A DNA stretch of 64,000 bases, taken from NCBI GenBank assembly GCA_033964015.1, contig CM066919.1, positions 30,595,459-30,659,458 on the forward strand, written 5' to 3'. The first letter of the stretch is position 1. Every line of letters starts with the position of its first letter. The translations under genes were made by a program, and so were the position numbers. The notes below the pieces were generated by a model. That model was not told the DNA's origin. It made no database searches and saw only the letters and a program-made list of their open reading frames with translations. Positions 12,432 to 25,500 of the stretch are shown one piece after another. This DNA is from Scolanthus callimorphus. Its lineage: Eukaryota > Cnidaria > Anthozoa > Actiniaria > Edwardsiidae.

Positions 12432-13537
12432 TATGTGGAGGTCGGCGAGTTTTTCTCTATTTTTCTTTCCTTTCCTTTGTGTCTTTTTGATGGCTTGTGT
12501 AACGAGCGTGACGAGCTGCGCCTGGTTTTCGTATATTCTGCATTCGAATATGCATTCGCCTTTGTCACGCGCCGCTATCTTGAGCATGGAGACGAGGCCA
12601 AGCAGGAGGCACTCGCTTTTTTGGCGCTCGTAATTTTCGGCACTCTTTTCAAACTTGTGGGCGAAAAATCTTTACTATCCGCCATATATATCATGACATT
12701 TTCAGGGCAGTATCCGCGTTTATGTTGCATGTCACGTCTCACTTGCTGCTTGGCCTCGATTCAATTCCGGTATAAAAAAATAAAAAAAACAAGACGGCGC
12801 GCGTGCGACAAAAGCGAATGCCCGTGGTGCGGATGCCGTTCAATAATTCTCATGTATTGACAGGAGTTTTTTAAGCGCGAAATTGCAGCAACTGACGTTT
12901 ATACAATTGAGGGCTGCCCTCAATAGTAAGCCTACAACTACCTGAGGGTAGTGTCTAAAGGCCCGTCTACAATTGCAACTTTTTTGCGCGAGTCGCGGCG
13001 ATTTTTCTCGCACGTACGCGTTAACTCAAAATCACTAATGTAAACTAGGTGCAACTCAGCGCGATTTCAATATACAGCGAAACTCTTCGCGAATTGATGT
13101 GACTTGAAGAAAACAGGGCACAGAAATCGCACTGGATTTGCATCCCGTTTACACAAGAGAGTTGAAATCGGGATCATCTCCAGTGTAAGAACTATTCCCT
13201 GAGGACACCTTTGTCTTTAGTTACTCTTTAATCATGATTGGTTCAACCTTCGTTCTACAAAACAAAAAAAGCTTTGTGACGCAGCTGGTGAGCTCTTACA
13301 CTGGAGATGAGCCTGAAATTGCAACTCGCGCGAGTGAAAAATCTCAACAGAAATCGCAAGTTTAAAACCGGGCTTAAAAGCTATCCCTTCCCTTAATTCC
13401 CCTCTCCATTCCTCAATGTTTTCTCGATCTCCTTCTCTTCCCCTTGTATCTACCCTTTGCAATTTTGCAAGGCAGACTGTGGCCCTCCGATAGAAGGAAG
13501 GGATGCTAGCTGGAATAATCCATAAATAATTTCCTAC

Positions 13538-13608
13538 GTTCGGTTAGCTTAGTGGTAGAGCGCCGGGCTGTTGTACAGGACGGTCATTGGTTCAAACACC
13601 GGCCGATC
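13538..13608 (+). repeat. tRNA-like sequence (pseudogene or SINE head)
   Basis: A-box TTAGCTTAGTGGTAGAGC and B-box GGTTCAAACACC at tRNA spacing. The anticodon arm does not pair well, so a functional tRNA is unlikely. Confidence 0.4.
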
Positions 13609-14840
13609 TAACTCTCATGGTCTTTTCTAAGTTATTGAGGAGAAAGTGGCGGAAGGGAAGGGGTGGCGGAGGAGAAGAGGTCAATGATTCGATGTTTTGA
13701 AGACCCCCATTTTTAATTTTACTTTTTTTTTCGGGGCCGCCATTGTCTCCTCCACCACTCCTTCGACTTAAATATAACGACCGATCTCTAACAATAGCTG
13801 AAACACACACACACATTGCAAATGCCTCTTTCCACTGCAAGGCGTCTTAGAAAAAGGCCCTCAGATGAGAGGGACCAGGAAGAGTCGAGTTAGAGTTAAG
13901 GGGTTATAGCGTCAAGAACGTAGAGGCTAGCGGCCACGCACGGGCCGTTTTTTTTTTTCGTCGCAAGACAAAAATCCTGACTGATCGGCATGTGTGTGGC
14001 CATCGCGACGACTGAGCTTACGACAAGATTTTTCGGTCCGCTCGTTATATCAAACATGTTTTGATTTCAAATCGTCGCCGACAAAATCGTCTCGTATGTG
14101 GCGACGTAAAAATCCTGTCGGGATTGTCCCGTGTGTTGCGGCGTTAGTAGGACTGGCATCTTTTGATCTTTCTCCGCTTGATAGCCCTAGAAGAGAAAAG
14201 AGGCCTCTGCATGCAGGGAAACAAGAACACCAAGACAGTAGAAATCTTTGAATCGCTCCAAAATGCGCAAAATGAAAAAGAAAAGAATTTCAAACCACTG
14301 CCGCAAGTCTGACATTGTATTTAGAATAAATGTAGTGAGATTTCGTTTTGATTTTAGCGCGGTTCAAATTTATGAATATTTTTTATATGGAGTTTTCGTT
14401 AATGAGATCTGTCAGGTCTGCTATGTGAAAATATTCACATAGCTATAACTTTATCTAAACGTTATTAAATTATTTCAGATTTACACAGGAAATACTGCCT
14501 TACTTCCTCAACAGTTTTACATAAACTTTTTTCATTTTACGCGTTTTTTTAATAATCAGCATTATTCGTTTTTTTGGCCCAAAAAAACAAGTATCTCAAT
14601 TTTATAAGTATCAAAACTTATATCATAACAAAGAACATGAAAAGTTTGACAAAATACCTAAACATAGGCTTGATCGAATCATTATTGACCGAATAACAGT
14701 GGTTTGAAACTTTAGGGGAACTCGACTAAAATTCAGCCAGAAGTGTCAGGTGTTCCTGGCAAAATGTCTCTGCATTTCACTCTCTAACTTTTTCAACTTG
14801 TATCTCGGCAGTTTTTAACCTGCTAGCAGGCATTGGTTGG

Positions 14841-14971
14841 TTAAAGGCCTCATCACCAACCGGGAGCCTTTGCGCCCCGTTTTCTTTTGTTTTCAAATTG
14901 ATCCATTGTTTTTCGGCTGCCCTGATTGGCTAAGAGTCCGCAAAGGCTTTCGGTTGGTGATGGGCCTTTAA
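14841..14971. mobile_element. Foldback MITE, family 3 copy a
   Basis: Ends TTAAAGGCC..CATCACCAACCG and inverse. Copy b at 53911-54036 is in the opposite orientation. Confidence 0.7.
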
Positions 14972-15556
14972 TTTTTTAGGTCGTTTTACGGCGAGAAACG
15001 AGCGAGAATCCCGATGCGGGCGCCATATCTTGGACAGGTCAAAATTCGGTCTGAATTCGGTCTGGGGCGAGTGACAAAATGAGGGGGTACCCAAATTTTG
15101 GAGGTTAAGAATTATTTCTTGTGTAAATCTGATATGATTTAGTCAACATTTGGTAAAGTTATTATAGTTGTGTGAACATTTTCACCAGAGACAATGCGTG
15201 AGAGGTTTAGCAGACCTGATGAGATCTCATTACGAAAACTCCATCTAAAAAATATTCATAAATTTAAAACGTGCTCAAATCAAAACGAAATCCCACTAGA
15301 TTTATTCAAAACACAGTGACAGACTTGCGCCAGTGGTTTGAAAGTCTCCATTAACACCAACAGGTTTGGGAACTTTGTCACTGTAAAGTACGGATTCACG
15401 TAACAGCCTTTGTAACTTAACTGTATACAAGTACATAACATATGCTGCCTGTAATAAAAATAAAAATAAATAAATAAATGTTTGCGACCGACTCCCCAAA
15501 CTTGCAGCTCGTAAGCTGAATTGCACTGGGTCCCAACGGCGCCACTGGCAGCCAAG

Positions 15557-15763
15557 CATTCTCTTACCCAGAGCTCCCCGGCTCGTCTCCTCGCGGGGGA
15601 TGCTGACGCATGCACGAGATTTGATACAGAGCCGTTGAGAGAAAGATCTCTCTGCGCATGCACCAACGTCCAAAACCAGCCAATCAGCAAAGGTCCTCAA
15701 ATGGATGTCCCAAGAGCCTCCCCTGCGAGGAGACGAGCCGGGGAGCTCTGGGTACGAGAATGG
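15557..15763. mobile_element. Foldback MITE, family 4 copy a
   Basis: Ends CATTCTCTTACCCAGAGCTC and inverse GAGCTCTGGGTACGAGAATG; GC-rich arms of about 40 bp. Confidence 0.75.
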
Positions 15764-15802
15764 CAGTCAAGCGGTCATAAGCACAAAAAGAAAATTACCT
15801 CT

Positions 15803-15875
15803 GTCCCGGCAAAAGGAGTCGAACCTGGATCACAGCGGTGAGAGACCCAGTGCCGTAACACTGAGCCAACCGTGC
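15803..15875 (-). pseudogene. tRNA-like pseudogene
   Basis: On the minus strand, GGTTGGCTCAGTGTTACGGC (A-box region) and AGGTTCGACTCC (B-box) flank a poor anticodon arm. Acceptor ends do not pair fully. Lies next to the foldback at 15557-15763. Confidence 0.4.
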
Positions 15876-16307
15876 TTAATTCAGCAAGCTTCAATAAACA
15901 CAGAGACTTCAGTCTAAAATTATATTCACTTTAATTCTCTGCAATTAACTGTTAAATTTGTTACCAAGACAATGTATTTCTCCTGTCCCTGTCGGTCACA
16001 GGACAATTGAGTATATTTTATCGCTCAACCTTATTTATGTACAAAACTCTAGTTTCGCCCTATACCATGTTCCGCTTTGTTCAAACGAATGATCGAGACC
16101 ACCTGAGACAAGGCAGAAGTACATGAACTCCTGATGAACTCCCTGTGTAACGTCTCTTCCCTCCCCTCCCTCCTTTCTCGATATCGTCGGCGAAACAACA
16201 CCTACTTCTTAAAAGGTTGCTTGGAATTTGGTCTTTGGTCATCCAGCGTAAACAGTCAAAGCGTCGCGTTTAATGTAATCCGTGGCCACATGACATCCAA
16301 AACAATC

Positions 16308-16700
16308 TGGACCTTTTCCGCTTGAGCGGGGGTCCTGTGAGCAAAATCCTTTGTTTCCCTTAACGCACGAGCAAGCTCTTTAATATTCATGAGACCAAAC
16401 AAAGAAATAGCCCATTTCGCGGTTAAAATTCCTGGGGCAATGTTCTCTGTGGGCACTGTTTTCCCTTTGCCAAAATACTTTAGCAAGTCGTTTTGATCTA
16501 CCTGCCAGTAGTGGCGAAAATTAACTTTCTCAACTTTCTCGCGCGCTTGAAAAAAACATTGCCCGCTTGAGCCTCTCTTTGGTGTAAAATACCAGGCTTC
16601 TAAAAAGTGCCGCGTTTTTAACCGCGAAATGGGCTATTGTTTTGCATGAGTGTCAGTTAGGAAAACAAACCACAGGACCCCCGCCCAAGCGGAAAAGGAC
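16308..16700. mobile_element. Foldback MITE overlapping the lectin A stop codon
   Basis: Arms share CCTTTTCCGCTTG(A/G)GCGGG and an inner pair ATAGCCCATTTCGCGGTTAA. Its right arm (about 16650-16700) encodes the last residues and stop of lectin A. Confidence 0.7.
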
Positions 16701-17446
16701 TATTCTACATGATATTTTCTTCGCTTTTTCCCTCGAATCTCTCCTTTTGATCCCATTATCTGTCTCCGGATGAGGAATTTTGGACCGATACCCAAGCCTA
16801 CGGTACAATGAAATCGGAATCCTCCCCAGTATACCCCTCCTAGCAACATCTGAGCCAGGTTTACACGCATAGGAGACTATGAGGTACTTTTTAACACGAG
16901 GACAGTTCTCGCCGCCATTTTGTAAGTCTTTATAATGTGCCCTGATGGCGCAGTATTGATTGTTATTACACATTGTCCGGAGTTTGGACACAGTCTCGGA
17001 CGCTCCCGGACAGATGACATTCCCCCTCGCAGTCGGACAGACATCGATAGATTCGCGTCCCCAGAATGCCGAGTTGACTTTTAGGATCCAATCAGAAGGG
17101 CACGATAGAACAGTCTTTTCGGAGTTACACAAGATGGCCCTGTTCGCGGCCGGCACGCAGGTATAATTAACAAGCAAGTACTTATGGACACCATAACAGT
17201 GCTTCTCGTGTTGAAGGAGACTTGCTTTCCCTTCTAATAGGCAGCTTCCCATCCCTTCGCATTTTCCCTTGACAATCCCTTCAGTCTCTGCCGACGTGTG
17301 GCAGTTAGTAACTGGGTCTCCGTCCTCGGACGGACAGATGTCCGGTGATGTCCGGCCCCAGAACACCCCTGTGACCGCTACAGACGACCCCGGGGTCTCG
17401 CAGCTTAGCGCTTTCTTCTGCTTGCTGCAAATTGTTATGCGCTTGT
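16653..17446 (-). CDS. Lectin A exon 3 (two SUEL domains, stop)
   Basis: 794 nt, phase 1 in. Domain 1 runs from KRITIC to YLLVNYTC, domain 2 from AILCNSEK to YLIVSYAC. There is no intron where lectin B has one (the ETEG-IVK point). The last 15 or so codons and the TGA lie in the right arm of the foldback at 16308-16700. Confidence 0.8.
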
Positions 17447-18881
17447 CTGTGGGAAAAAATAATGTCTGGTGCTATTAATATGAGTTTGATAAAGTGCGCT
17501 TTTGCTCCCAGCCGAGGAGAAGAACGATAGCGAAATGCACAAGTGGGCGGAGAGGTTATTCCATGTCATTGCTCCACTATAACAAAAGATCTTTTCATGA
17601 AGTTAGTTCACGGCTTTTGTATGACCAGCTTATTTTCAGAATGTCTGAAATTGTAGTTATCATGCCGATATTCATACAGTGAACTATAATATTTTTTGGG
17701 CAAGGTCAACGATTTGTCATATTCCCTTTTTGTTGTAAAACCTCTGTGGTCAAACTCTCTATGGTTTCCTGCTAAAACAATGTCCTTCTCCTACAAGAGA
17801 ATTTCCTCCTCCCCCCTAGCTTCGCTCGATTTTTGCGCTCTCCCCCGGACCGCGCGCCTAACCACGCCCGATCAGCGAACGGACCAGTTTTTCCGCGATA
17901 AACACGTACCCAGGGTACCGCCTGCAAGCAGGCAAAGGCAACCCATGAGGTAGCAAGCAGACGTTTAGAGGCATCTAGTGTTAGAAGTTTATAGCGAGAG
18001 ACGGCTTACCGGCCATAAGGTCCACGGTTGACGGACCGGCATCCACTGCATCTTGCTTCTCGCACGCACAAAAGGCTGAATCCAAGGGAAAGGACAAATG
18101 AAGGTTAAAATGTGAAATCAGTCACCCTCAAGTCAATTGCTAGTTGCATGCGAGAGTCCAGTGCCATGAGTGAGAATCTTTGTATTAGTGTTGCCCCAGT
18201 GTCTAGTTTTGGGGAGCATACAAAAAGCACCCTGAGCTTGGCCTGGAAAATGTTTCGAAATGTTGACCTCGGCCTCCGGCTTCGGTCAACATTTTCCAGC
18301 CCTCCGTCCCAGTTTTTACTGTAGACGGATTTCTTGTGACGTCAATGTTTACATATTTAAGCAATAGTGAAAATCAGCAAGCGTAACGGAGCTACAAAAA
18401 GAAATGTTTTGAATTTCAATAGCGCCTGTTGAATGAAGCGTATTCATAAAGTTCTACGTTCGTCATTCGAATTATGAGCGCATGGCGATAAGCTCAATTT
18501 ACCCAAGAATTCAAGGCTTTTGAAAAAGCCTCTTTGGTCTTGAAAAAATGTAACAAAGATGTGCGGAATAGGCTAAATCGGCTAACGGTGTTTACATGTT
18601 GTTGTCACCCAATTCAGATCATGTGATGATTCCTTTGGGTGGTTACAATTGTCAAATTCTTCTCACTCGACCGAGTGCACGAGTGTATGTGCAGAACTAA
18701 ACAAAAGTATCCACCCAAAGGAATCATCACATGATCTGAATTGGGTGGCAATAAGATGTAAACACCGCCGATTTGGTCTATTCCGCACCAAATGCATGTA
18801 CTAATTCTTTTGTGTATTACCTGATAATAATAGTAGAATCTGAAGGACCGCCCATAGCCGACCACAGCACGCTTCACGCAT
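16653..18881 (-). CDS. Secreted double-SUEL lectin A
   Basis: Exons 18821-18881, 18010-18075 and 16653-17446, phase 1 junctions, 306 residues. Exon 1 (ATG at 18881) encodes a signal peptide ending in a Leu run. Exon 2 is a short linker with FCACEK. Exon 3 holds two complete SUEL (galactose/rhamnose-binding) lectin domains, each with a first Cys after a beta strand, a GVFWGR or SAFWGR motif in the position of the family's YGR, and a closing YLxVxYxC strand. Known members bind L-rhamnose or D-galactose; specificity cannot be read here. The reading continues about 65 residues past domain 2 and stops inside a foldback transposon. A possible donor at AGGAGGG|GTATAC (exon end 16835, phase 1) could lead to another tail exon, not found. 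A splice acceptor lies about ten bases before the ATG. Confidence 0.8.
17860..17935. repeat. Dispersed repeat, copy a
   Basis: Shares GGTACCGCCTGCAAGCAGGC and a TTTTCCGCGATAAA block, inverted, with 56153-56225. Confidence 0.5.
18010..18075 (-). CDS. Lectin A exon 2 (linker)
   Basis: 66 nt, phase 1-1, after a pyrimidine-rich GGATTCAG acceptor; encodes FCACEKQDAVDAGPSTVDLMA. Its position and end (GPSTVDLMA) correspond to the linker exon of lectin B (DLEA). Confidence 0.65.
18561..18787. mobile_element. Foldback MITE in lectin A intron 1
   Basis: GTGCGGAATAGGCTAAATCGG and CCCAATTCAGATCATGTGAT are mirrored at the right end. Confidence 0.7.
18821..18881 (-). CDS. Lectin A exon 1 (signal peptide)
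   Basis: Starts at ATG 18881-18879 and encodes 20 residues with two early cysteines and a LQILLLLS core, then splits a codon at CAG|GTAATA. The intron that follows holds the foldback at 18561-18787. Confidence 0.75.
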
Positions 18882-18991
18882 GGTCCAAACACTGACGGGA
18901 AAGAAAATGAAAAAGACTTCAAATTGTAAAAGCCCCTGTGCGCATGCGCCAATTCAAAGCTATTTTAATCAACGTACAATTAATATTGCAA

Positions 18992-19275
18992 CATTCACGT
19001 ACCCAGAGCTCCCCGGCTCGTCACCTCGCGGTTGTGGCTCTGGTATTAGCCACTTGAGAGCCTTCGCTGAATTGCTAAACGGGCACATGCGGCGTACATA
19101 AAACGAGCTCCATCGCTAGTATTGAGATCGTATTTGGATAAATAACACCGCATTTGGGTTTGTTTCGCTTTTTGAGGCATAAATAGGTCATTTGCTTATA
19201 CGCATGCGTAATGGCTCTTACCAGAATCTTCCCCGCGAACTGACTAGCGGCCGAGGAGCTCTGGGTACGAGAATG
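18992..19275. mobile_element. Foldback MITE, family 4 copy b
   Basis: Same ends as 15557-15763, different middle. Located just upstream of the lectin A start. Confidence 0.75.
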
Positions 19276-19349
19276 ACTTGCAATTATCCATTTGTGGATG
19301 AGCAAGGAAATACGCTTTGGAAGATAACGACACTTAACTATGACCATAC

Positions 19350-19641
19350 ACGTGTCCCACATGGATCCATTCGATGACAACCAGGGGTATAAATATGTTG
19401 AGGTGAGTATGGATATTGGGGTTAATTGTTCACTACTCGTACAAGGGGCGTCTATCTATGGTCTGGTGGCCGGGCGTTCCCTCACCCTTAGGTATGGGTC
19501 GCTAATGAGCAATTCAACACCCTGGATAGCGACTGTCAGGGCCGAAATCTCTGGCGTGGGCGTAAGAACCAAACGTAAGGTCGCCATACGACGCTTCAGC
19601 TCTCAGTGATGTCTGGATGTATGGTCCGTTTTTTTTTTTTT
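19350..19641 (+). ncRNA. Candidate Pol III small-RNA unit, copy 2
   Basis: Plus strand, between lectin A and the giant gene. GTGTCCCACATGGA at about 19352, GGGTATAAATAT at 19385, body of about 215 nt, then a long T-run (about 19629-19641). Homologous to copy 1 from the upstream element to the terminator, with small indels. Conservation extends through promoter, body and terminator, which fits a duplicated transcription unit. Confidence 0.4.
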
Positions 19642-21000
19642 ACATCAGAAAATATCCAGCAATATTACTTCCTGCATTCTAAAATAAGGTCATGGAAGAT
19701 ATATTGACTCGAGCCAGCTCAAAGATACTCAGGTTCTGCTCCATTGGCAGATGGGCTGATTTTATACTTAATTTTTTTACTGAATGTAGTGTGATGATAT
19801 TTTAGACCAAGTATACACGAGTATAAAACTGTTTGTACAAGGTTATTTTGATAATTCTACACGTAATTCGTCTTCATATATATCGAATGAAAACAAACAC
19901 ACATGCCGTTGCTGATCAGAGCAAAAGCGACAATTATTGCGTTTTTTGATTTGACAAGGGAAGTATTTGACCATATGTATATGCACGTTCGCTATAGGTA
20001 TTAAAATTATTATTATTATTATTATTATTATCATTAAGTAGAACCAACGATACGTTGACAAGGGAAGAAGAGCCAGCCCACTTACAGGAACTTTGAATTT
20101 TAGCCTAAAACAATTTCTTATTTGATTAATAAGTAAAAGGAAACATTGGGTTGGAAAAGATAATCTTAGCGTAACAAGTTCTTAACATCCAGGTTCTTAT
20201 ACGTGGGTTTTTACTTTTATGATATTACATCAGTGATGCTAAATTCGTGTGCTAATTTCACTCAGTTTTACCAGAACGATTTCACAAAGAAGGAAAACAT
20301 GAGACCCGTGTTACCTGCAGAGCACAATTATCTGTAGACGCGTAGATTTCACGGCACATACATGGTGAATACCATGACACTTTCACTCAGTTTCTCTTCA
20401 TCCTTTGTGCAGTTCCTTGAGGGTATCTTGAAGTCGAGAATGTTATTACCCGATCCAGATGTCTTCGTCTCTTTAGTTTGCCCAGATTAATGATTAATAA
20501 GTGATCAAGAAATTGTATATGTTTGTCGGTGGCGGCAACCTCGTCCTCATAGCCTAGCAGGTAGTTCGATGATCAAACCTAACGCTTTTGCCGAGTCGGG
20601 TCGCGAACTGGTCGCGATCTAGCCGCATCACGCGTTATTCAAGAACCGTATACTACCCGAGGTACATTTTTTACACATTTTTTACACATTCTTGATTTTC
20701 CTTATTAGTTTTGGGATATTTTTGGTAGAATTAATTAATACGTTACGAATAATTTATTCCGCTTTTCGTTGAACATTTTACTTGTTCAAGGTTCCCATAA
20801 AGTCTGTTATAGTGCACTCTTGCAATCAAGTACTAGTGGTGCGATGTTCTGTATTTTCAATTTCTGTGAAATAGTGGGAAATTTGTTTTCACCTACGGAG
20901 CTTGAACCAGTATCATCGAAAAAGTCTTCACACTCTCTAGTCTTCGCACTACGTCTAACCTGAGAACCGCGAGAACAAACAGAAAACAGTCGTTGATTCT

Positions 21001-21326
21001 AATAGACCTCCTCGGCTTGGGCGTAATGTTTTGCCCATTTCAGATCACGTGTCATTTCCATGAGTATTCTCTCTTTGTTTTGAATGATTAAATATTCATA
21101 TATCCTTCCGTGCGTAGCAGAAAAAGAAAGAGAGAACACTCATGGGAATGCCACGTGATCTGAAATGGGCAAAACAAACGGGCAAGCCGAGGAGACCTCA
21201 TTCCCTACGTATGCGAATTGCCCATTTCAAACTACGTGATCCTTTGTCTTTCTGAAAAGTTTTCGGGATTTTCAAATCACATGATTTGAAATGGGCAATT
21301 TGCAAACGGAGGTAAAGAGGTCTATT
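21001..21326. mobile_element. Foldback element(s)
   Basis: CTTGGGCG..TGCCCATTTCAGATCACGTG mirrored at 21150-21200; an outer AATAGACCTC / GAGGTCTATT pair encloses it. Confidence 0.65.
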
Positions 21327-21643
21327 GAAATAACAAGAGACTTACCAACAAACTGGTGCATCAGTACCTTTTAATGATTCATCTACAATAAGCAATATTG
21401 ACAAGCGTTGCACTAGTTACCATGGTAACACGTTTCTGATGGCAAATGGTTATATTTGTTTATGTCAGCTTAAGGAACCAGAGGTTGGGGGGAGGGGGAA
21501 TACGAGGTTCGAACCATCAAACATTCGAGGGACTGAAAGGGGGTAGCAAGCGGGGGGCTAAATACGGCGATTTCTAAAAGCGAAATGCTGATATGGTATT
21601 GGAAGGATTGCCGTTTCCATGGTGACGCTGCCGTTCAGCACTA

Positions 21644-21908
21644 TAGAGGGAATTCAGATGACCGCCGAAAGTAAGCCAGACTTGCGTTAGTTAGCGTTTC
21701 TATTGGTCGAGAGCAAAGTCCTTTGTCTTTCAGCCAATCAACTTGCGAAAAACGCGCCAGTGTTCGCGACATGACTAAACGCAAGTCTGGCTAACTTCGC
21801 CTCCTGATTAGTTTGTTGTTGAATGGCTTCCACTCCAGATTGGTTTGTTGTTGAATGGTTTCCACTTTGCGTTTAAGTTTTCGATAGTCATCTGAAATCT
21901 GCTCTATC
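21644..21908. mobile_element. Foldback MITE, family 5 copy a
   Basis: Ends AGATGACCGCCGAAA / inverse; related elements at 36918-37315 and 56953-57207. Confidence 0.6.
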
Positions 21909-22480
21909 TACGAATATACGATTCTTTTTTAATAAGAATAATTCATCTGAGTATATTAATCTTGTTAATCTTCGTTCCTGACTTGAAACTTGGGATGGGC
22001 GAAAACTGAAATGAAAAAAAAAAAAAAAAAATCAAAGGCATGCCGTTGGCAACTCGTGGATAAAGTGGCTACAGTACAGGGGGAATAAGGTTCCCACGTG
22101 GATAATTCTAGTACTATTCAGACGTATATACATCTTGGCAAAGTTATAAGGGTAACAGAGATGGCCATGAGGTCTAGTCCCACATATGGCTAGTGTGCGT
22201 CCCGAGGGATTGGAAGGATGACATCAGCATAATGAGTTTAACACCGGTGTGAGTGAGCGAGTGAGTGACGCCGAGCCGCCACACACCACTCGTTACTAAG
22301 CTGATGCTTATCCACGAGTAAAAAGGATTTTAGAAGTTCTGGTCTTTGAATTCGTACACATAGTATCCATATGAAATATTGCGACCTATTTTAATAGGAC
22401 AATCTATAATAAAGATAGCGTGTGAATGGACTATTAGACTGTTCTTGGTAAAACAAGCGCGAAAAGTGTGGTTTTATACC

Positions 22481-22518
22481 TTAGTTTTCTACTTCCTCTT
22501 CCTCTTCATCTTTGCTGC
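22481..22518 (-). CDS. Giant gene exon 26: acidic C-terminus and stop
   Basis: After TTTTTTTCAG, phase 1, 38 nt encode [12 protein letters not shown] and a TAA stop. Five consecutive glutamates close a protein whose middle is extremely basic. An ATTAAA-type signal lies about 90 nt downstream on the minus strand (22390-22395). Confidence 0.7.
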
Positions 22519-25500
22519 CTGAAAAAAACATGATGAAATTGAATATAATTAAGGAAGAGGTCAAAACAATGGTACTCGATAGGTATCCGGGTACGACCAC
22601 TCTCTAGGCATCCAGTGGTTATTTTGACGACGCACAAGTAAGGCATGCACAATTTCATTACAGAAATGTGTTGCTTTCTTGATGTAGATCATAATGGGTT
22701 TTTCACGATGCATCAATTCATTCACGAGAAATAATCCCGGGGGAGGGGGACTCCCATATGTTTGGGTGGGGGTGCTCGTCGTCTTTTTAGGGTTTCAAAT
22801 CAGGCCTTGGTACTTTTTAGGGGGTAAAATTCGAAAACGTGTATTTTTTTCCAGATTCTAGCAAATCAAGCAAATCACATTTGTTGGTAGCCTGAATTTC
22901 AGACGTCTTTTCCCTCGTAAAAAAATACGAGAGAAAATTACGAGGGAAGATAGGTCCCCCCCTCCCCGGAGAAATAATTAACGACGAAAAAGGTGTTTCG
23001 TTCTACGAAAGCGTTTCTAAACGTTGATAATGAATGACGTCATAAAATGTAATTTACTAATTAACAACCTTCGTGTGAGGAACCACCAAGCATCGGCACG
23101 ACACACCACTGGGTAAATATCCTTTTGTAAATCAATAGGCACTATGTAACATATTCACTAAACTCTAATTCTCACTTGTAGGATTCGAACAACCGACCTC
23201 TGTAATACTGCAATAAACCATAAAACTATGAAAGCTCCATTACCGATTGTTTGAACCCGTGGTACTACTGAACGTTCCTCACCGAAACAAAAGGTAGGCT
23301 CTTTTTATGGAGAAAACTTGGGCAGGGGAGGCAATCCCATAGGCGGATTTAACCTCCCCCTTTTACGGGAGATTTGCCCACACATTCACTGTATTTGCTG
23401 AAGGAAAAACTTGCAAGTTTTCGTCACTATATTTTCACTATCACTAGGCGGGTGACCGACCTAGCCGAGCCAACGTTGTTTTTATCATGTAAACAGTTCG
23501 TTGCTTTGTAGAGAAATGTATCGAAAGGTGACTCGCCCAGCCAAGTTTCTCCATATAAACAGGGCCTTAAAAAGATTTAGATTCCGACGAAGAATCAAAC
23601 TGCTTTTCTAACCTGCATCAGCAATGTCCGAGATGTCATCCTTGGACAGTGCGTTCTCCCACAGCGCCAGGTTACCGATCTCTAGCGGCATACGGTGCTT
23701 GGTGCTCGGTGAATTGTTGGGCTTGCCAATATCGAAACCCGTGAACTTGTCGCTCGGCCGCTTAACGGAAGTTGGCTTGGAATCAGTAGCCTTCAGTTCA
23801 CCATTGACATATAACATGAGCTTACCATTGTTCTTCCATGTGAACGCGAGATTGAACCACTCTTTCGGGAGGTCGTCAACTTTGAGCTTCCATTGCCTGT
23901 CAAAAACAAATTCAATCAATCAGAAGCAATGTGCACTAAAATATCTGTTCGGACGTTCGGAGTCCTTCCCGAAAACTTTCCCAAATTTTGTTCGTGAATT
24001 TTCTTCCTAGGATTTTACAGCCGCATAAAAAAAAGAAATTTACAAATTTTTGGGCAAAATCTATACGTCAAAAGGTCGCCTAGCAGTTTCGAAAATAATT
24101 TTCTGCTTAGCATTTTCGGCGAAACTTGTTTTCCCTAACATTTTCATCCCTACACTCTCAGCTAGCTCTCAGATCCCGTTCACACGAGACCGCTATGAAA
24201 CCGGACCGGTACAATTCTGGTACGGGACCGCCTGTTCATACGGTACCGGTACAATTCTGGCACGTTTTCCAGTGAGTGTTCACACGCGACCGTGCCGGAC
24301 CTAGCCGTGCCAAAATCGGTCCGGTGCCGCAGGTCCCATGTGAACACGCGACGGTGCGGTACCAATATTGTACCGGTCTCGTGTGAACGGGGTAGGTCTC
24401 AGGCAGCATTTTGACTGGCCTGGCTATTTTTAGAAACAGTTTCCAATTGTTTTCCACAAGTATGATTCGCTTGTAGGGACACAGGCATTCTCACAACGAT
24501 CGATTTGTTACTCTTCCTTTTCAACACTAGTATCTTTAATGTTCGGAGAGGGTCACGAAGACGTCTTGTTTTGCAACAAGTCATGAAACAGCTCTTGTAA
24601 GATCTAAGCCTATTGGATTGATGATACTCTCAGTGTAAAACAATAGAGGGTCATACAATAGAACGAGGAAACAATGGGATGCTTTGCCCTGCCTATCCAG
24701 TCACACAAGATCTTACGAGAAGCTGCATATCACTCATTCTTGCAACGGTCTTATGATGAACAATAGACAGGCGTGCTGCTAGAGCTTTTTGTAAGGTACG
24801 AAAGAGAGTAGTCTGATATCAGAAAAACATCAGAAAAAGTAGAACAAAGTGAAGATTTAGTACGCAGTTGCGTACATTGCGTATTAGTAGCTACGCCCCT
24901 GTAGAACAGTTTGTAAAAGTAACTTGGCCATGTCACGATACTGCCTCATGGGCTTTTGACTTACTTGTCATTGGAACTGAGGATTAAGATGTATTTCTTG
25001 GCCAGGCGGAGAAGGGCGAACCCCCTCGCGTGCGTGGTCTGTCCTCCAGTAGACATGATATACTGACTGGGGCTGGTCTTGGTGGTTGGGCTGAGTTTCA
25101 TATAAGCCATCACTGTCATTCCTTTCTTGTTACAGGTAGAGGGGTCACTGAAGCATTTGCCTGGAAAGACAGGTATGTGTTACTATAGTTACTTGACAGA
25201 GCAAGCAGCAGTCATTGTTTCTACGGTTATATTGAGGGAGAGAGAAGGGGGGGGGGGGGGTAGACAGGTGTGTGCCGCCCCATAGGGTATAGTTTTTTAG
25301 GCGTCACACCCTTATCTTAGAGAAGAGAGCACCCCCGGGCTTTAACAGCTCGTTTACCTTTAAAGTCTCCGAGGTCAATCCATCCCGTGGTTTTGCCGTT
25401 AGTTGTCATCGCGACTGAGTCTCTGTCTTGACTATCAAGGATTTTAGCGCCATCGTTTAGCTTAGCTGCACGGCCATGGGCGGAGTCTAGGGTCTGATGG

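Noticed and set aside
12363..12860. Plus-strand 165-codon frame
   Set aside because: Begins in a foldback arm, no acceptor/donor logic or domain.
13538..13608. Functional tRNA gene
   Set aside because: A and B boxes are present but the anticodon and acceptor stems do not pair; treated as tRNA-derived.
15280..15700. Overlapping minus-strand open frames of about 135 codons
   Set aside because: Run through a family 4 foldback element and flanking sequence; composition not protein-like.
19350..19641. Spliced-leader RNA gene
   Set aside because: An AG|GTGAGT lies 13 nt after the TATA box in this copy but is not conserved in the other copy, and no Sm site is evident.
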